From positions 124,001 through 188,000 of the forward strand of contig NZ_MSDF01000001.1 of NCBI RefSeq assembly GCF_002022275.1: DNA of 64,000 nt. The letters are read 5' to 3'. This DNA is from Pseudomonas fluorescens (GTDB lineage Bacteria > Pseudomonadota > Gammaproteobacteria > Pseudomonadales > Pseudomonadaceae). The notes beneath the pieces were generated by a model. It saw nothing but the letters and a program-made list of their open reading frames with translations, was not told the origin of the DNA and ran no database searches. Position 1 is the first letter of the stretch, and each line of letters opens with the position of its first letter. Positions 47,779 to 56,471 of the stretch are shown piece by piece. The position numbers and the translations under genes are program-made.

Positions 47779-47973
47779 ATGCTTATACTCACCCGCAAAG
47801 TCGGTGAAAGCATAAACATCGGTGATGACATCACGATCACCATCCTGGGCGTCAGCGGCCAGCAAGTACGAATCGGCATCAATGCACCCAAGGATGTTGC
47901 CGTGCATCGCGAGGAGATTTATCAGCGCATCCAGGCAGGCCTGACTGCTCCGGACAAAAATCAGACACCTTGA
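47779..47973 (+). CDS. csrA: Carbon-storage regulator CsrA/RsmA
   Basis: This 64-residue RNA-binding post-transcriptional regulator controls secondary metabolism, motility and carbon flux in Pseudomonas through GGA motifs in leaders. [20 protein letters not shown] and [20 protein letters not shown] are diagnostic (Arg44 of the RNA-binding loop included). AAGGAG lies upstream. Here it lacks the usual lysC neighbour seen in some genomes, so it may be an additional paralogue. Confidence 0.97.
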   Translation: MLILTRKVGESINIGDDITITILGVSGQQVRIGINAPKDVAVHREEIYQRIQAGLTAPDKNQTP

Positions 47974-48187
47974 AGTCCTCCCTCAGTAGCCAGCCCTTTC
48001 GTTCACTGTAACGGCTGGCGAAAACCTTTTTTGGCCTGCTCCGCGTTCCGCGCGTGATCAGCGCTCCCAGCACCCTCTTGCATCGCCAGAAGATGAAACT
48101 GTTTTCATGTCTGGAACTTGTTACACAATTTGTAGCCAAATTATCAGACTATTGCCCTGCCATCCGAGCGAATTCAGGAGTACGCCG

Positions 48188-48451
48188 ATGAGGCCTGCGA
48201 TAAGGCAACCACTTGTGTCCAGATCCTGGCTGATCGCCCTGCTGATCGGGTTGGCCTTTGTGGTGCTGGGATATGGTTTGAAATTCGAGATTGAAGGTGT
48301 CAGTGATCCCAGCAAACGCTCATGGCTGGACCTGGCACTGTTTCTGAGTGGCTACCTGTTTGTGTTCTGCCTCAAGCCCATCCAGAAAGCCGTCTTGCGC
48401 AAACTGTGTCAGCGCGCCAGTCACCGTAGCCACCAGAAAATCGCACGATAA
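48188..48451 (+). CDS. Small membrane protein of unknown function
   Basis: An 87-residue protein beginning MRPAIRQP, with GGAG upstream. Two helices span the membrane (SWLIALLIGLAFVVLGYGL and WLDLALFLSGYLFVFCL), separated by a short charged loop. The C-terminus is basic (QRASHRSHQKIAR). No domain is recognised. Confidence 0.7.
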   Translation: MRPAIRQPLVSRSWLIALLIGLAFVVLGYGLKFEIEGVSDPSKRSWLDLALFLSGYLFVFCLKPIQKAVLRKLCQRASHRSHQKIAR

Positions 48452-48545
48452 CACCGATATTTCGGCAATCGGATCATCGGTATGTACAGTCGCGTAGCAA
48501 GGCCTATGCTTGGGCTTGCACGGTCAGCGAAAGGCGTCAGCGCAG

Positions 48546-48827
48546 ATGGATACCCTGAGTAAATCCGAAATCGAATCTGCCTTGGCTTCCCGTCTGCCCA
48601 GCTACAGTATCGCCTGTACGCTGCATGCCGACGGCACGCTGTCTGCCGTCCTCAGTGGCCCGGAAACCGATCATTTTGCAATCACCGGCATTGTTCGCGC
48701 GCACTATCGCGGTGCAGAGGCAATCGCTCGGCTTGCCAACGAGATACTCAGAGAAATGGTGCTGTCGCGCCAAGGCATGAAAAGCAGCCGGTTGCAGGTT
48801 TCCTCGGACTCGGCCGCTTGCAAATAA
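48546..48827 (+). CDS. Conserved small cytoplasmic protein, unknown
   Basis: A 93-residue protein beginning MDTLSKSEIE, with alpha/beta alternation (SYSIACTLHADGTLSAVLSG, HFAITGIVRAHYRGAEAIA). It resembles small Pseudomonas-specific conserved proteins, function unknown. The ribosome site is weak. It lies between csrA-side genes and a convergent phosphatase. Confidence 0.65.
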   Translation: MDTLSKSEIESALASRLPSYSIACTLHADGTLSAVLSGPETDHFAITGIVRAHYRGAEAIARLANEILREMVLSRQGMKSSRLQVSSDSAACK

Positions 48828-48845
48828 AACCTCGACCGCTTCCCG

Positions 48846-49523
48846 TCATCGAGTCAAAGACTTCAATTCCAACAAGCCATCACCGTCGCGAAGTACCCGC
48901 AGCGTGTCATAGGCCTCAATACAGGCATGTACTGTCGCCATCGGCTGCACATGCGTTGAAGTGACAACCATCACGTCCGCGCCCGCGGCCTCCCCCGCTT
49001 GAATCCCTACCGTTGCATCTTCAAATACCAGGCAATCCTGCACCGGCACGCCCAAACGCTGCGCGCCGAGCAGGTAACAGGCCGGGTCGGGCTTGCCTTT
49101 GGCCACATCCTCAGCCGTTACCAGCACGGCTGGCGGAGCAATACCCGCCGCTTGCAGACGACGCAACGCCAGCTCCCTGGGTGCGGACGTGACCAGCGCC
49201 CATTGATCACCGGGCAGATGGCTCAAAAATTCGACGGCGCCGGGAATCGCCACAATGCCCTCGACGTCATTGATCTCAGCCTCGGTAATCCACTGCGCTT
49301 CAACCTCTGGGTCGACACCGGGTAGCGCCTGGCGAGTGATCGTGTCGATCGCGCGGGCGCCATGGATAGTCTTCAGAAATGCCGCCACATCCAGGCCGTG
49401 GCGTTCAGCCCAAAGGCTCCATACACGCTCGGCGGCGGCAATCGAGTTGAGCAACGTCCCGTCCATGTCGAACAGAAAGGCGCGGTAACGCTGAGTAAAT
49501 ACGGCGGGGCCTTGGGTGGACAC
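48846..49523 (-). CDS. HAD-family sugar-phosphate phosphatase-like
   Basis: This 225-residue hydrolase has all HAD motifs: FLFDMDGTLLNS (nucleophile Asp), VTSAP (Thr/Ser), KGKPDPACYLLGAQ (Lys) and VFEDATVGIQAG (Asp pair). It resembles YfbT/YniC-type sugar phosphatases or beta-phosphoglucomutase relatives. The cap region (residues 25-95) is the small alpha-helical kind. The substrate cannot be told. Convergent with the preceding small gene. Confidence 0.88.
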   Translation of the reverse strand: MSTQGPAVFTQRYRAFLFDMDGTLLNSIAAAERVWSLWAERHGLDVAAFLKTIHGARAIDTITRQALPGVDPEVEAQWITEAEINDVEGIVAIPGAVEFLSHLPGDQWALVTSAPRELALRRLQAAGIAPPAVLVTAEDVAKGKPDPACYLLGAQRLGVPVQDCLVFEDATVGIQAGEAAGADVMVVTSTHVQPMATVHACIEAYDTLRVLRDGDGLLELKSLTR

Positions 49524-49740
49524 TGCAAAGCTTTCCTTTTAGTCGGTAACAAAGGCTGACCCGGATGCAATCTACGGATCACTTGGCAACTTGTAAACGC
49601 TGCGGGCGGATTCCCGTGGCATTGCATTACAACCTTGTAATGAAGCTGTAAGTCTTGTCAGCACCCTCACTTCATACAGTGGAGTCGTCAGTCAGCCACA
49701 CCGGTTGACGCCACTTCCTACTGATGAAAAAGGGTCCCCC

Positions 49741-50511
49741 ATGAAACCTGCAAGCAAACTCTGCCTGATCGCCGCCAGCCTGTTGATGCTGGGCACTGGC
49801 AGCGCCATGGCCGGCACTGTCGCCCCGGTCAAAGCCAACAACGTGGTGCTGGTGCACGGTTCCTGGGCTGACGGTTCGAGCTGGTCCGAGGTGATCACCC
49901 GCCTTCAGGCCGCCGGCCTGCACGTCACCGCGGTACAGAACCCGCTGACTTCGGTCGCCGATGATGTCGCCGCGACCAACCGTGTGCTGGATCAACAGGA
50001 CGGTCCTACCGTGCTGGTCGGCCATTCCTATGCTGGCACCGTGGTCAGCGACGCTGGCGTCAACCCCAAGGTCAGCTCTCTGGTTTACGTCGCCGCTCGC
50101 GCACCGGATGCCAACGAAGACTTCGTCGCCCTCTCCGCCAAGTACCCGACCATGCCCGTACGCAGCGGTGTGGAAGATCACGACGGCTACCTCACCTTGA
50201 GTCAGGACGCTTTCCTGAAGTACTTCGCCGCCGACGTCCCCCGCGCCAAAGCCCTGGAGCTGTACGCCGTGCAGCAACCGATCACCAAGACCCTGTTCAG
50301 CGGCCGCACCGTGAATGCCGCCTGGCACACCAAGCCCTCCTGGTACGCCGTGTCTACCAATGACCAGACCATCAACCCGGACCTGGAACGCTTTCTCGCC
50401 AAACGCATGAACGCCACCACGATCGAGCTGCCGTCGAGCCACTTGTCGCTGGTGTCCCACGCCAAGGAAATCACCGACCTGATCCTCGAAGCGTCCGGTC
50501 GCCAGCCTTAA
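49741..50511 (+). CDS. Exported alpha/beta hydrolase
   Basis: This 256-residue hydrolase has a signal peptide (LCLIAASLLMLGTGSAMA). The motifs VVLVHGSWADGSSW (oxyanion loop), VLVGHSYAGTV (nucleophilic Ser in G-x-S-x-A) and SSHLSLVSH (catalytic His) are seen. It is similar to the EstC/SABP2-like group of short alpha/beta hydrolases. AAGGG lies before the ATG. Function as an esterase or haloperoxidase-like enzyme is inferred; the substrate is unknown. Confidence 0.88.
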   Translation: MKPASKLCLIAASLLMLGTGSAMAGTVAPVKANNVVLVHGSWADGSSWSEVITRLQAAGLHVTAVQNPLTSVADDVAATNRVLDQQDGPTVLVGHSYAGTVVSDAGVNPKVSSLVYVAARAPDANEDFVALSAKYPTMPVRSGVEDHDGYLTLSQDAFLKYFAADVPRAKALELYAVQQPITKTLFSGRTVNAAWHTKPSWYAVSTNDQTINPDLERFLAKRMNATTIELPSSHLSLVSHAKEITDLILEASGRQP

Positions 50512-50622
50512 TCCCTGAATGACGAACTTGTCATCATCCTGTTGGTTGGCTGTTGGGGACCACTGGTTAACGTGAACTCACTGCCAGGACCTGGCAGCCA
50601 ACCCTTAAAGAGAGATACCGCC

Positions 50623-50883
50623 ATGAAACTGTTCATCCTCGGCTTTACCGCTTTGCTTGCCACCGGCTCCGTGTTTGCTGCTGATGCCGCCTCCGCCAAC
50701 GACGTGATCCACGACAAGGCCAGCTTCTTCGTCCACCTGGATGTCGATAAAGTGCTGTCGAGCACTGACACCTACGGCCAATGCGGTATCGTGCCCGCCC
50801 GCCTCGACTACCTCGACCACCAGGGCCGTGAGCACGTGCTGGACTACCAGGTACAGGGTATCGGTTGCGCCAGTGACAATTGA
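50623..50883 (+). CDS. DUF2790-family exported protein
   Basis: This 86-residue protein has a signal peptide (LFILGFTALLATGSVFA). The mature part VHLDVDKVLSSTDTYGQCGI, VPARLDYLDHQGREHVLDYQ matches DUF2790, small Pseudomonas proteins often next to metal-responsive two-component systems; two Cys (QCG, GCAS) are present. Such a regulator/kinase pair follows directly. A role in metal stress is inferred from position. Confidence 0.82.
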   Translation: MKLFILGFTALLATGSVFAADAASANDVIHDKASFFVHLDVDKVLSSTDTYGQCGIVPARLDYLDHQGREHVLDYQVQGIGCASDN

Positions 50884-50925
50884 TCGGGCTACACTTGCGC
50901 CACGTACTGAATCAGGGCACTTCCC

Positions 50926-51597
50926 ATGAACATTCTTGTCGTCGAAGACGAACCCAAGGCCGGCAACTACTTGCTCAATGGCCTGCAGGAACTGGGCTAC
51001 TCCGTGAGCCTCGCCCGCGACGGCGTGGACGGTTTGCACCAGGCACTGGAAACGCCGTTCGACGTCATCGTCCTGGATGTGATGATGCCGAAAATGGACG
51101 GCTGGGAAGTGCTGCGCCGGCTGCGTAAAGAGGCTGATACGCCGGTGCTGTTTCTCACCGCACGTGACGACATTGCCGACCGCATCAAGGGGCTGGAACT
51201 GGGCGCCGATGATTACCTGATCAAACCGTTCTCCTTCGCCGAGCTGGTCGCGCGCTTGCGCACCCTGACTCGGCGTGGCCCCAGCCGCGAAGAAGAACAA
51301 TTGCAGATCGCCGACCTGCAAATCGACGTGCTCAAGCGCCGTGTCACCCGCGCCGGCACACGCATTACCCTGACCAATAAAGAGTTCGCACTGCTGCACC
51401 TGTTCGCCACCCATCAGGACCAGGTGCTGTCACGCTCGATGATTGCCTCGCGGGTGTGGGACATGAATTTTGACAGCGACACCAATGTGGTCGACGTGGC
51501 CGTGCGACGCCTGCGTCTGAAAATCGACGACCCGTTTCAGCTCAAGCTGATTCACAGCGTGCGCGGTATCGGTTACCGCTTCGATACGCAGCCATGA
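50926..51597 (+). CDS. Response regulator, CusR/IrlR heavy-metal type
   Basis: This 223-residue OmpR-family regulator has the receiver Asp at about residue 51 ([17 protein letters not shown]), the LFLTARD and [13 protein letters not shown] segments, and an OmpR winged helix ending [26 protein letters not shown]. The pattern is that of the CusR/CopR/IrlR branch. Its TGA overlaps the kinase start by 4 bases. It lies 42 bases after the DUF2790 gene. Confidence 0.93.
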   Translation: MNILVVEDEPKAGNYLLNGLQELGYSVSLARDGVDGLHQALETPFDVIVLDVMMPKMDGWEVLRRLRKEADTPVLFLTARDDIADRIKGLELGADDYLIKPFSFAELVARLRTLTRRGPSREEEQLQIADLQIDVLKRRVTRAGTRITLTNKEFALLHLFATHQDQVLSRSMIASRVWDMNFDSDTNVVDVAVRRLRLKIDDPFQLKLIHSVRGIGYRFDTQP

Positions 51598-52994
51598 GCA
51601 ATCACCGCCACTACTCGCTGACCCTGCGCCTGGCCTTGATCTTCGCCCTGCTTGCCTTTGCGCTACTGGCCACCCTGGGCGTGGCGCTGTACCGCGAGCT
51701 GGAGCGCGAACTGATCAAGCGTGACGATGCGGCGCTGATCTATCGCGCTGACCAGTTGCGCAACCTGCTCAACGACAGCAACACCCTGGACCTGATCAAG
51801 ACCAAGCCTGAGCTCTTCCAGAACATGCTGGGCAACAGCGAGTCAGTGCTGAGCATCGCGGCGCCAGGGCAAAAGCCGTTGCTGCTGGTCAACCCGGGCA
51901 ATATTGAAATGCCGTCCGTGACGCCCGTCCCCAAAAATCGGGAGCTGGGTTTTTCTGACGTGCACCATTTACCCGGTATCAATGGTGTGCCCTTCGCAAC
52001 CATCGCCGCGTCCATAGACTCCGGCGACATGGGCAGCCTGCAAGTGACCACCGGGCGCCTGATGACGGAACGCACCGCCATGCTCGCCAGCTATCGCTTG
52101 AGTGTGTTTATCCTGGCAAGCATTGCCGCGATCATCCTCGCCGTGGTGAGTTATGTCATGGTGCACCGTGGGCTGCTGCCCTTACGGCGCCTGGCCAAAC
52201 ACGCTCAGGGCATTGGTGTGGGTAACCTGGCCGAACGCCTCGACAGTCACGGTGCGCCGAAAGAGCTGCTGCCGATGATCGACTCCTTCAACACCATGCT
52301 CGAACGCCTCGCCAAGGGTTTTGTGCAACTGGGGCAGGTGTCCACCGACATGGCCCACGAACTGCGCACGCCGATCAACAACCTGCTGGGGGAAACCCAG
52401 GTCGCCCTGCAGCAAAGCCGCAACATAGAGAGCTACCAGCAACTGCTGGCGTCCAACGTCGAAGAACTCGAACGCCTGGCGCGCATGCTCGACAACATGC
52501 TGTTCCTTGCCCGCACCGACCCGGCCAGTGCCCTGCGCCAACGCCAGGCACTCAGCGCGGCGGATGAGGTGGAGCGTATGGCTGACTATTTCGAAGGGCT
52601 GGCGAGCGATGTGGGGATGCACATTCTCGCCTCGGGTGAAGGCGTGATCTGGGCCGAGCCAATGCTGCTACGCCGGGCGCTGGCCAATCTGTGCGCCAAT
52701 GCCATCAAGTATGGTGCGCCGGGTTCCGATCTGATGATTCAGGCAACTCCAGGCCCTGAAGGTATAAGCCTGAGGGTCAGTAACAGCGGAGAGACGATTC
52801 CCGCGCAGCATCTGCCAAGGCTGTTCGAACGGTTTTACCGCGTCGACGAATCCCGTGAGCGTTCGGCGCAGTCCAATGGCCTGGGGTTATCGATTGTGGC
52901 GACCATCATGCAGCTGCATAACGGTCGGTACAGCGTCACCAGTGAACAGGGCGTAACGTGTTTCGAGTTGTTTTTCCCCAGGCAGGAGGACTGA
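51594..52994 (+). CDS. Sensor histidine kinase, CusS/IrlS heavy-metal type
   Basis: This 466-residue kinase has membrane helices near residues 12-30 and 165-185, with a periplasmic sensor of about 135 residues between. A HAMP segment follows ([20 protein letters not shown]). The phospho-acceptor box is [15 protein letters not shown], the N-box [11 protein letters not shown] and the G2 box [13 protein letters not shown]. Length fits the CusS family. The periplasmic part has no obvious Cys or His metal cluster, so the metal signal is uncertain. Confidence 0.92.
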   Translation: MSNHRHYSLTLRLALIFALLAFALLATLGVALYRELERELIKRDDAALIYRADQLRNLLNDSNTLDLIKTKPELFQNMLGNSESVLSIAAPGQKPLLLVNPGNIEMPSVTPVPKNRELGFSDVHHLPGINGVPFATIAASIDSGDMGSLQVTTGRLMTERTAMLASYRLSVFILASIAAIILAVVSYVMVHRGLLPLRRLAKHAQGIGVGNLAERLDSHGAPKELLPMIDSFNTMLERLAKGFVQLGQVSTDMAHELRTPINNLLGETQVALQQSRNIESYQQLLASNVEELERLARMLDNMLFLARTDPASALRQRQALSAADEVERMADYFEGLASDVGMHILASGEGVIWAEPMLLRRALANLCANAIKYGAPGSDLMIQATPGPEGISLRVSNSGETIPAQHLPRLFERFYRVDESRERSAQSNGLGLSIVATIMQLHNGRYSVTSEQGVTCFELFFPRQED

Positions 52995-53115
52995 AAACCG
53001 CGTGCCAGAAACCCGGTGTTATTTTGCAAAGGTTTGCCTGTCCCACAGAGCTCCGACTCCTACTATTCTTGCTTCCCAAGCGCTCTCGCACATTGTTTGA
53101 AACAGGTGTCATGCT

Positions 53116-53433
53116 TTGGAGAAAAAACAGTATCGAATCAGCGGGGCAAACGCGCTGAACATCCCGGCTCAAGGCAGAGGCGGTGGAGGCAACGACGGAG
53201 GTTCCGGGCTGGAAAAACGTTTGGGTTTACTGGAAAAGGGGCTGGCTGAAATGAAAGAGAAGCTATTCACCGTTTCGAGCAGGACAGACTCCAATGAAAA
53301 ACATTTCGCCACGCGGGCTGACCTGGCGACCACCGAGCTGAACCTCATCAAATGGTACGTCGCCACGGCGTTCGCGATGACAGGCCTGGCGTGCGCCATC
53401 ACCTTCGGCCTGACCCGGTTGCTGAGCAGTTAG
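53116..53433 (+). CDS. Coiled-coil membrane protein of unknown function
   Basis: About 105 residues from TTG 53116; a later ATG (MKEKLFTV) is an alternative start. A Gly-rich linker (GRGGGGNDGGSG) is followed by a coiled-coil region (KRLGLLEKGLAEMKEKL) and a C-terminal membrane helix (WYVATAFAMTGLACAITFGL). The layout resembles small hemolysin-like or phage XhlA-type membrane proteins. The start is uncertain and the function unknown. Confidence 0.55.
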   Translation: MEKKQYRISGANALNIPAQGRGGGGNDGGSGLEKRLGLLEKGLAEMKEKLFTVSSRTDSNEKHFATRADLATTELNLIKWYVATAFAMTGLACAITFGLTRLLSS

Positions 53434-53448
53434 GGCAACACCGGCAGG

Positions 53449-54090
53449 TCAACTGACCTGCCCGCCCACCTCAATGGCATCCACCCGGGTTTCCCACGCA
53501 GTGCTTACCGCCACGCGCAACCCTTCCACCATCGTCAATAGCGCCATCGACGGCAGCCCGGAATCAATCACCTGTTCCGGCAGGTACGGTACGTGGATAA
53601 AACCACTGCGCACGCCTGTCCCCACCAGTGCCTGTTGCAGCAGATAAAACACCTGATTGCACACGAATGTACCCGCTGTCTGTGAAACCGACGCGGCTAT
53701 CCCCGCCTCACGCACCGCCTTGACCATCGCCTTGATCGGCAACGTGCTGAAATACGCAGCCGGCCCACCGGCCACAACCGCTGTGTCGACAGGCTGTTCA
53801 CCCAGGTTATCGGGGATGCGTGCATCGTTGACATTGATCGCTACCCGCTCGACGCAGATGTCGCTGCGCCCAGGCCCAAGGCCGGTGGCGATCACCATGG
53901 CCGGACGCAATTCAACAATCATCTGCGCCAGACACTCCCCCACCGTGGCAAATGCACAAGGCAGCTGGCGCGCAACTATCTGTAGATCCTCGCCCAGTCT
54001 CACGCCGTCCAGTTGGCGCACGGCCTCCCAGGAAGGGTTGACCGGGTCTCTATCAAAGGGCTCGAAGCCCGTCAGCAATACGGTATGCAT
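53449..54090 (-). CDS. pcp: Pyrrolidone-carboxylate peptidase
   Basis: This 213-residue cysteine peptidase removes N-terminal pyroglutamate. VLLTGFEPFDRDPVNPSWEA is diagnostic, VIATGLGPGRSDICVERVAI contains the catalytic Glu, and QTAGTFVCNQVFYLL has the catalytic Cys. FIHVPYLPEQ holds the catalytic His. It lies 7 bases downstream of the DUF979 transporter gene, so it is likely cotranscribed. Confidence 0.96.
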   Translation of the reverse strand: MHTVLLTGFEPFDRDPVNPSWEAVRQLDGVRLGEDLQIVARQLPCAFATVGECLAQMIVELRPAMVIATGLGPGRSDICVERVAINVNDARIPDNLGEQPVDTAVVAGGPAAYFSTLPIKAMVKAVREAGIAASVSQTAGTFVCNQVFYLLQQALVGTGVRSGFIHVPYLPEQVIDSGLPSMALLTMVEGLRVAVSTAWETRVDAIEVGGQVS

Positions 54091-54097
54091 CGCAGGC

Positions 54098-55048
54098 TCA
54101 CATCAACAGGTAAAGCAGGACAATATTCACCACCAGCATCATCAGCGCGGTCGGCAGTTGAGCCTTGATCACCGCGTTTTTGTCCGGCAACTCCAGCAAC
54201 GCGGCCGGGACGATATTGAAGTTCGCGGCCATAGGCGTCATCAGCGTACCGCAATAGCCGGAGAACATGCCGATCGCCGCCATCACCGCCGGGTTACCGC
54301 CATAGATCCCTACCAGTACCGGCACGCCGACACCACCCGTCATCACCGGGAACGCCGCGAAGCCATTGCCCATGATCACCGTGAACAGCGCCATGCCCAA
54401 TACATAGACCATCACCGCCACCAACTTGAAATCCAGGTTGATGTAAGTGGTGGTGACATGGGCGACCGCTGTACCGACGCCAGCTTCATTGAACAACAGC
54501 CCGAGCATTGCCAGCATTTGCGGCAGGACCATGGCCCAGCCCAGGGCTTCGGTGAGGCGTCGGGATTCGCGCAAGGCTTGCACTGGCGTGTCGCGGGTCA
54601 GCCAGCACGCCAGGCCAAGGGCAATCAGGCAACCAATGCCCAGGGACACAAAGGTGGTGTTTTTCGGATCCAGCAACGGCACGCCGCCGATCTCTGTGTG
54701 TTTGAGCAGGACTGAGCCAATCACCGTGGTCAGGGGAATTGCCAACGCCGGAATAAACAGTTTGTGGCCCAGCCGTCCAGCGCTGGCGCGAGCAGCCTTG
54801 TCATGTAATTGGCCATGGGCACCGCGGCCCACACCGCCAAACCCGGCGATCAGCGCCATCACCACAACACCCGCGCCGATAACCACTGGGGGCAAACGCT
54901 CGCCTGCCAGGAACGGAATGGCGAACAGCAACCAGAACAACGCCGTGGACCAGCGCTTGGGGTGAGTGCGATCCATCAGGATCATGCCCGCCGTAATCAG
55001 CAACAAAACACCGGCCAGCCAGTACAGGTATTGGATGGAGATGATCAT
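54098..55048 (-). CDS. DUF979-family membrane protein
   Basis: This 316-residue membrane protein has about 9-10 helices (for example YLYWLAGVLLLITAGMILMD and GVVVMALIAGFGGVG). It is paired with a DUF969 protein and followed by Pcp. Comparative studies of 5-oxoproline metabolism have proposed the DUF969-DUF979 pair as 5-oxoproline transporter components. The function is inferred from this association. It overlaps the upstream DUF969 gene by 4 bases. Confidence 0.87.
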   Translation of the reverse strand: MIISIQYLYWLAGVLLLITAGMILMDRTHPKRWSTALFWLLFAIPFLAGERLPPVVIGAGVVVMALIAGFGGVGRGAHGQLHDKAARASAGRLGHKLFIPALAIPLTTVIGSVLLKHTEIGGVPLLDPKNTTFVSLGIGCLIALGLACWLTRDTPVQALRESRRLTEALGWAMVLPQMLAMLGLLFNEAGVGTAVAHVTTTYINLDFKLVAVMVYVLGMALFTVIMGNGFAAFPVMTGGVGVPVLVGIYGGNPAVMAAIGMFSGYCGTLMTPMAANFNIVPAALLELPDKNAVIKAQLPTALMMLVVNIVLLYLLM

Positions 55049-55758
55049 TGCGCAGCCTCCACCGGAGCAACGGCTGCCATTTCGCGGGTCAGGCGCCGAT
55101 CAAATCGATGCAGGCGAATGGCGTGGATGATAAAGGCGCAAATCGCCGTGGGAATGCCCCATACCGCAATGTGCAACGGCTCCACATCAATCCCCGAGCC
55201 CAACAGGAAAGTGTGCATCAACGCAATCGCGCCAAAGGCCACAAAGATGTCCTCACCGAAAAACAGCCCGACGTTATCGGTCGCCGCGCACATGGCCAGC
55301 ACTTTGTGGCGCAGTTTGTCCGGCAGCTTGCCGTAGCGCTTTTCCGCCGCGCCTTCGGCCATGGGCGCCAGCAGCGGCCGCACCATCTGTGGGTGCCCGC
55401 CCAGGCTGGTCAGCCCCATGGCGGCGGTGGACTCGCGTACAAACAGATAGATGATCAGCAAACGCCCGACTGTCGCGCGCTCGAAACGCGCAATCCAGTT
55501 CTGCGCATGCAGGCGCAGGCCGTGGCGCTCCAGCAAGCCAATGACCGCCAGGGGCAATAACAGGATCAGTTGCAGCGCACGGGTCTGAAGGAAGCCTTCA
55601 CCCATGCTGGAGAGAATTTTTTCAAGCGGAAAGTGGGCGGCAAGCCCAGTAGCGATAGCGGCGGCGGTCACCACCAACAGTGGGTTGAAGCGCAATACGA
55701 AGCCAACCACGATCACAAGCACACCGATCAGTGGCCATAGGTTCACAACAGTTTGCAT
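55045..55758 (-). CDS. DUF969-family membrane protein
   Basis: This 237-residue membrane protein starts at MQTVVNLWPLIG; AGGA lies upstream, with a spacing of about 10. Several helices are seen (GVLVIVVGFVLRFNPLLVVT, LQLILLLPLAVIGLLERHGL). Members occur as partners of DUF979 proteins. It is the first gene of a DUF969-DUF979-pcp operon. The role of the pair as importer for pyroglutamate or related compounds is inferred from context. Confidence 0.87.
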   Translation of the reverse strand: MQTVVNLWPLIGVLVIVVGFVLRFNPLLVVTAAAIATGLAAHFPLEKILSSMGEGFLQTRALQLILLLPLAVIGLLERHGLRLHAQNWIARFERATVGRLLIIYLFVRESTAAMGLTSLGGHPQMVRPLLAPMAEGAAEKRYGKLPDKLRHKVLAMCAATDNVGLFFGEDIFVAFGAIALMHTFLLGSGIDVEPLHIAVWGIPTAICAFIIHAIRLHRFDRRLTREMAAVAPVEAAQ

Positions 55759-55999
55759 GGCGGTGAGGTCCTTTAGTGCGCGCTGCGGCGCCATTACAGC
55801 AGGATGTGAGCAAAGGGCTCACAGCGTGAAAGTGGCGTGCAGTCGGCTCGGTTTTTTTATTGTTGACCTGAAAGGTCGAGCGTCAGTGGCGGCAACTTTG
55901 CTGCCTGGGGGCGGGGGTGTCCAACAAGAAAAATTGTAGCTGCGGACCAATAAATTTTGTGGCGGGTGGGCGCCGGATATTCCGGCGCCGCGTGGTGAT

Positions 56000-56425
56000 T
56001 CAAACCAAACGCTTTTGAAAGAAATAGCGTTGATGACCCGGTGGGTAATCAGCGATATGGCCCAACTCGCTGAACCCCCGCTTGCGATAAAACTCTGGCG
56101 CCTGAAAGCTGAAGGTGTCCAGCCAGATCCCCGTACAGCCTTTTTCCCGGGCCACGTTTTCAGCGGCGCGCATCAGGCGCGTGCCGGTGCCCTGCTTGCG
56201 CATAGAGTCAGGAATGCTCAATAACTCGATAAACAGCCATCCGTAGCTGATTTCCCCGAAAAGCCCACCCACCACCTCTTGGTTGTCGGGGTCGCGCAGT
56301 AAAATACCCACAGTTGCAAAGGGCAACTGGCCGGTGTGGCTAAGGTTGTAAGCCCGCAGCGGTTTGAGGATGGCCTCACGCTCTTGCGCCGTCACGTCGA
56401 ACGACACGTCTAACGCCAATTCCAT
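56000..56425 (-). CDS. GNAT-family N-acetyltransferase
   Basis: This 141-residue acetyl-CoA-dependent transferase has strand GGLFGEISYGWLFIELLSIP, the CoA-binding loop MRKQGTGTRLMRAAENVARE (R-x-x-G-x-G-x-x), and FSFQAPEFYRKRGFSELGHI. Length is standard. The target is unknown. It lies between two unrelated genes. Confidence 0.9.
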   Translation of the reverse strand: MELALDVSFDVTAQEREAILKPLRAYNLSHTGQLPFATVGILLRDPDNQEVVGGLFGEISYGWLFIELLSIPDSMRKQGTGTRLMRAAENVAREKGCTGIWLDTFSFQAPEFYRKRGFSELGHIADYPPGHQRYFFQKRLV

Positions 56426-56471
56426 TGTTTTCTCCCGGGTCTGATTTCAATCACGAACCAGTATGCCCGCC

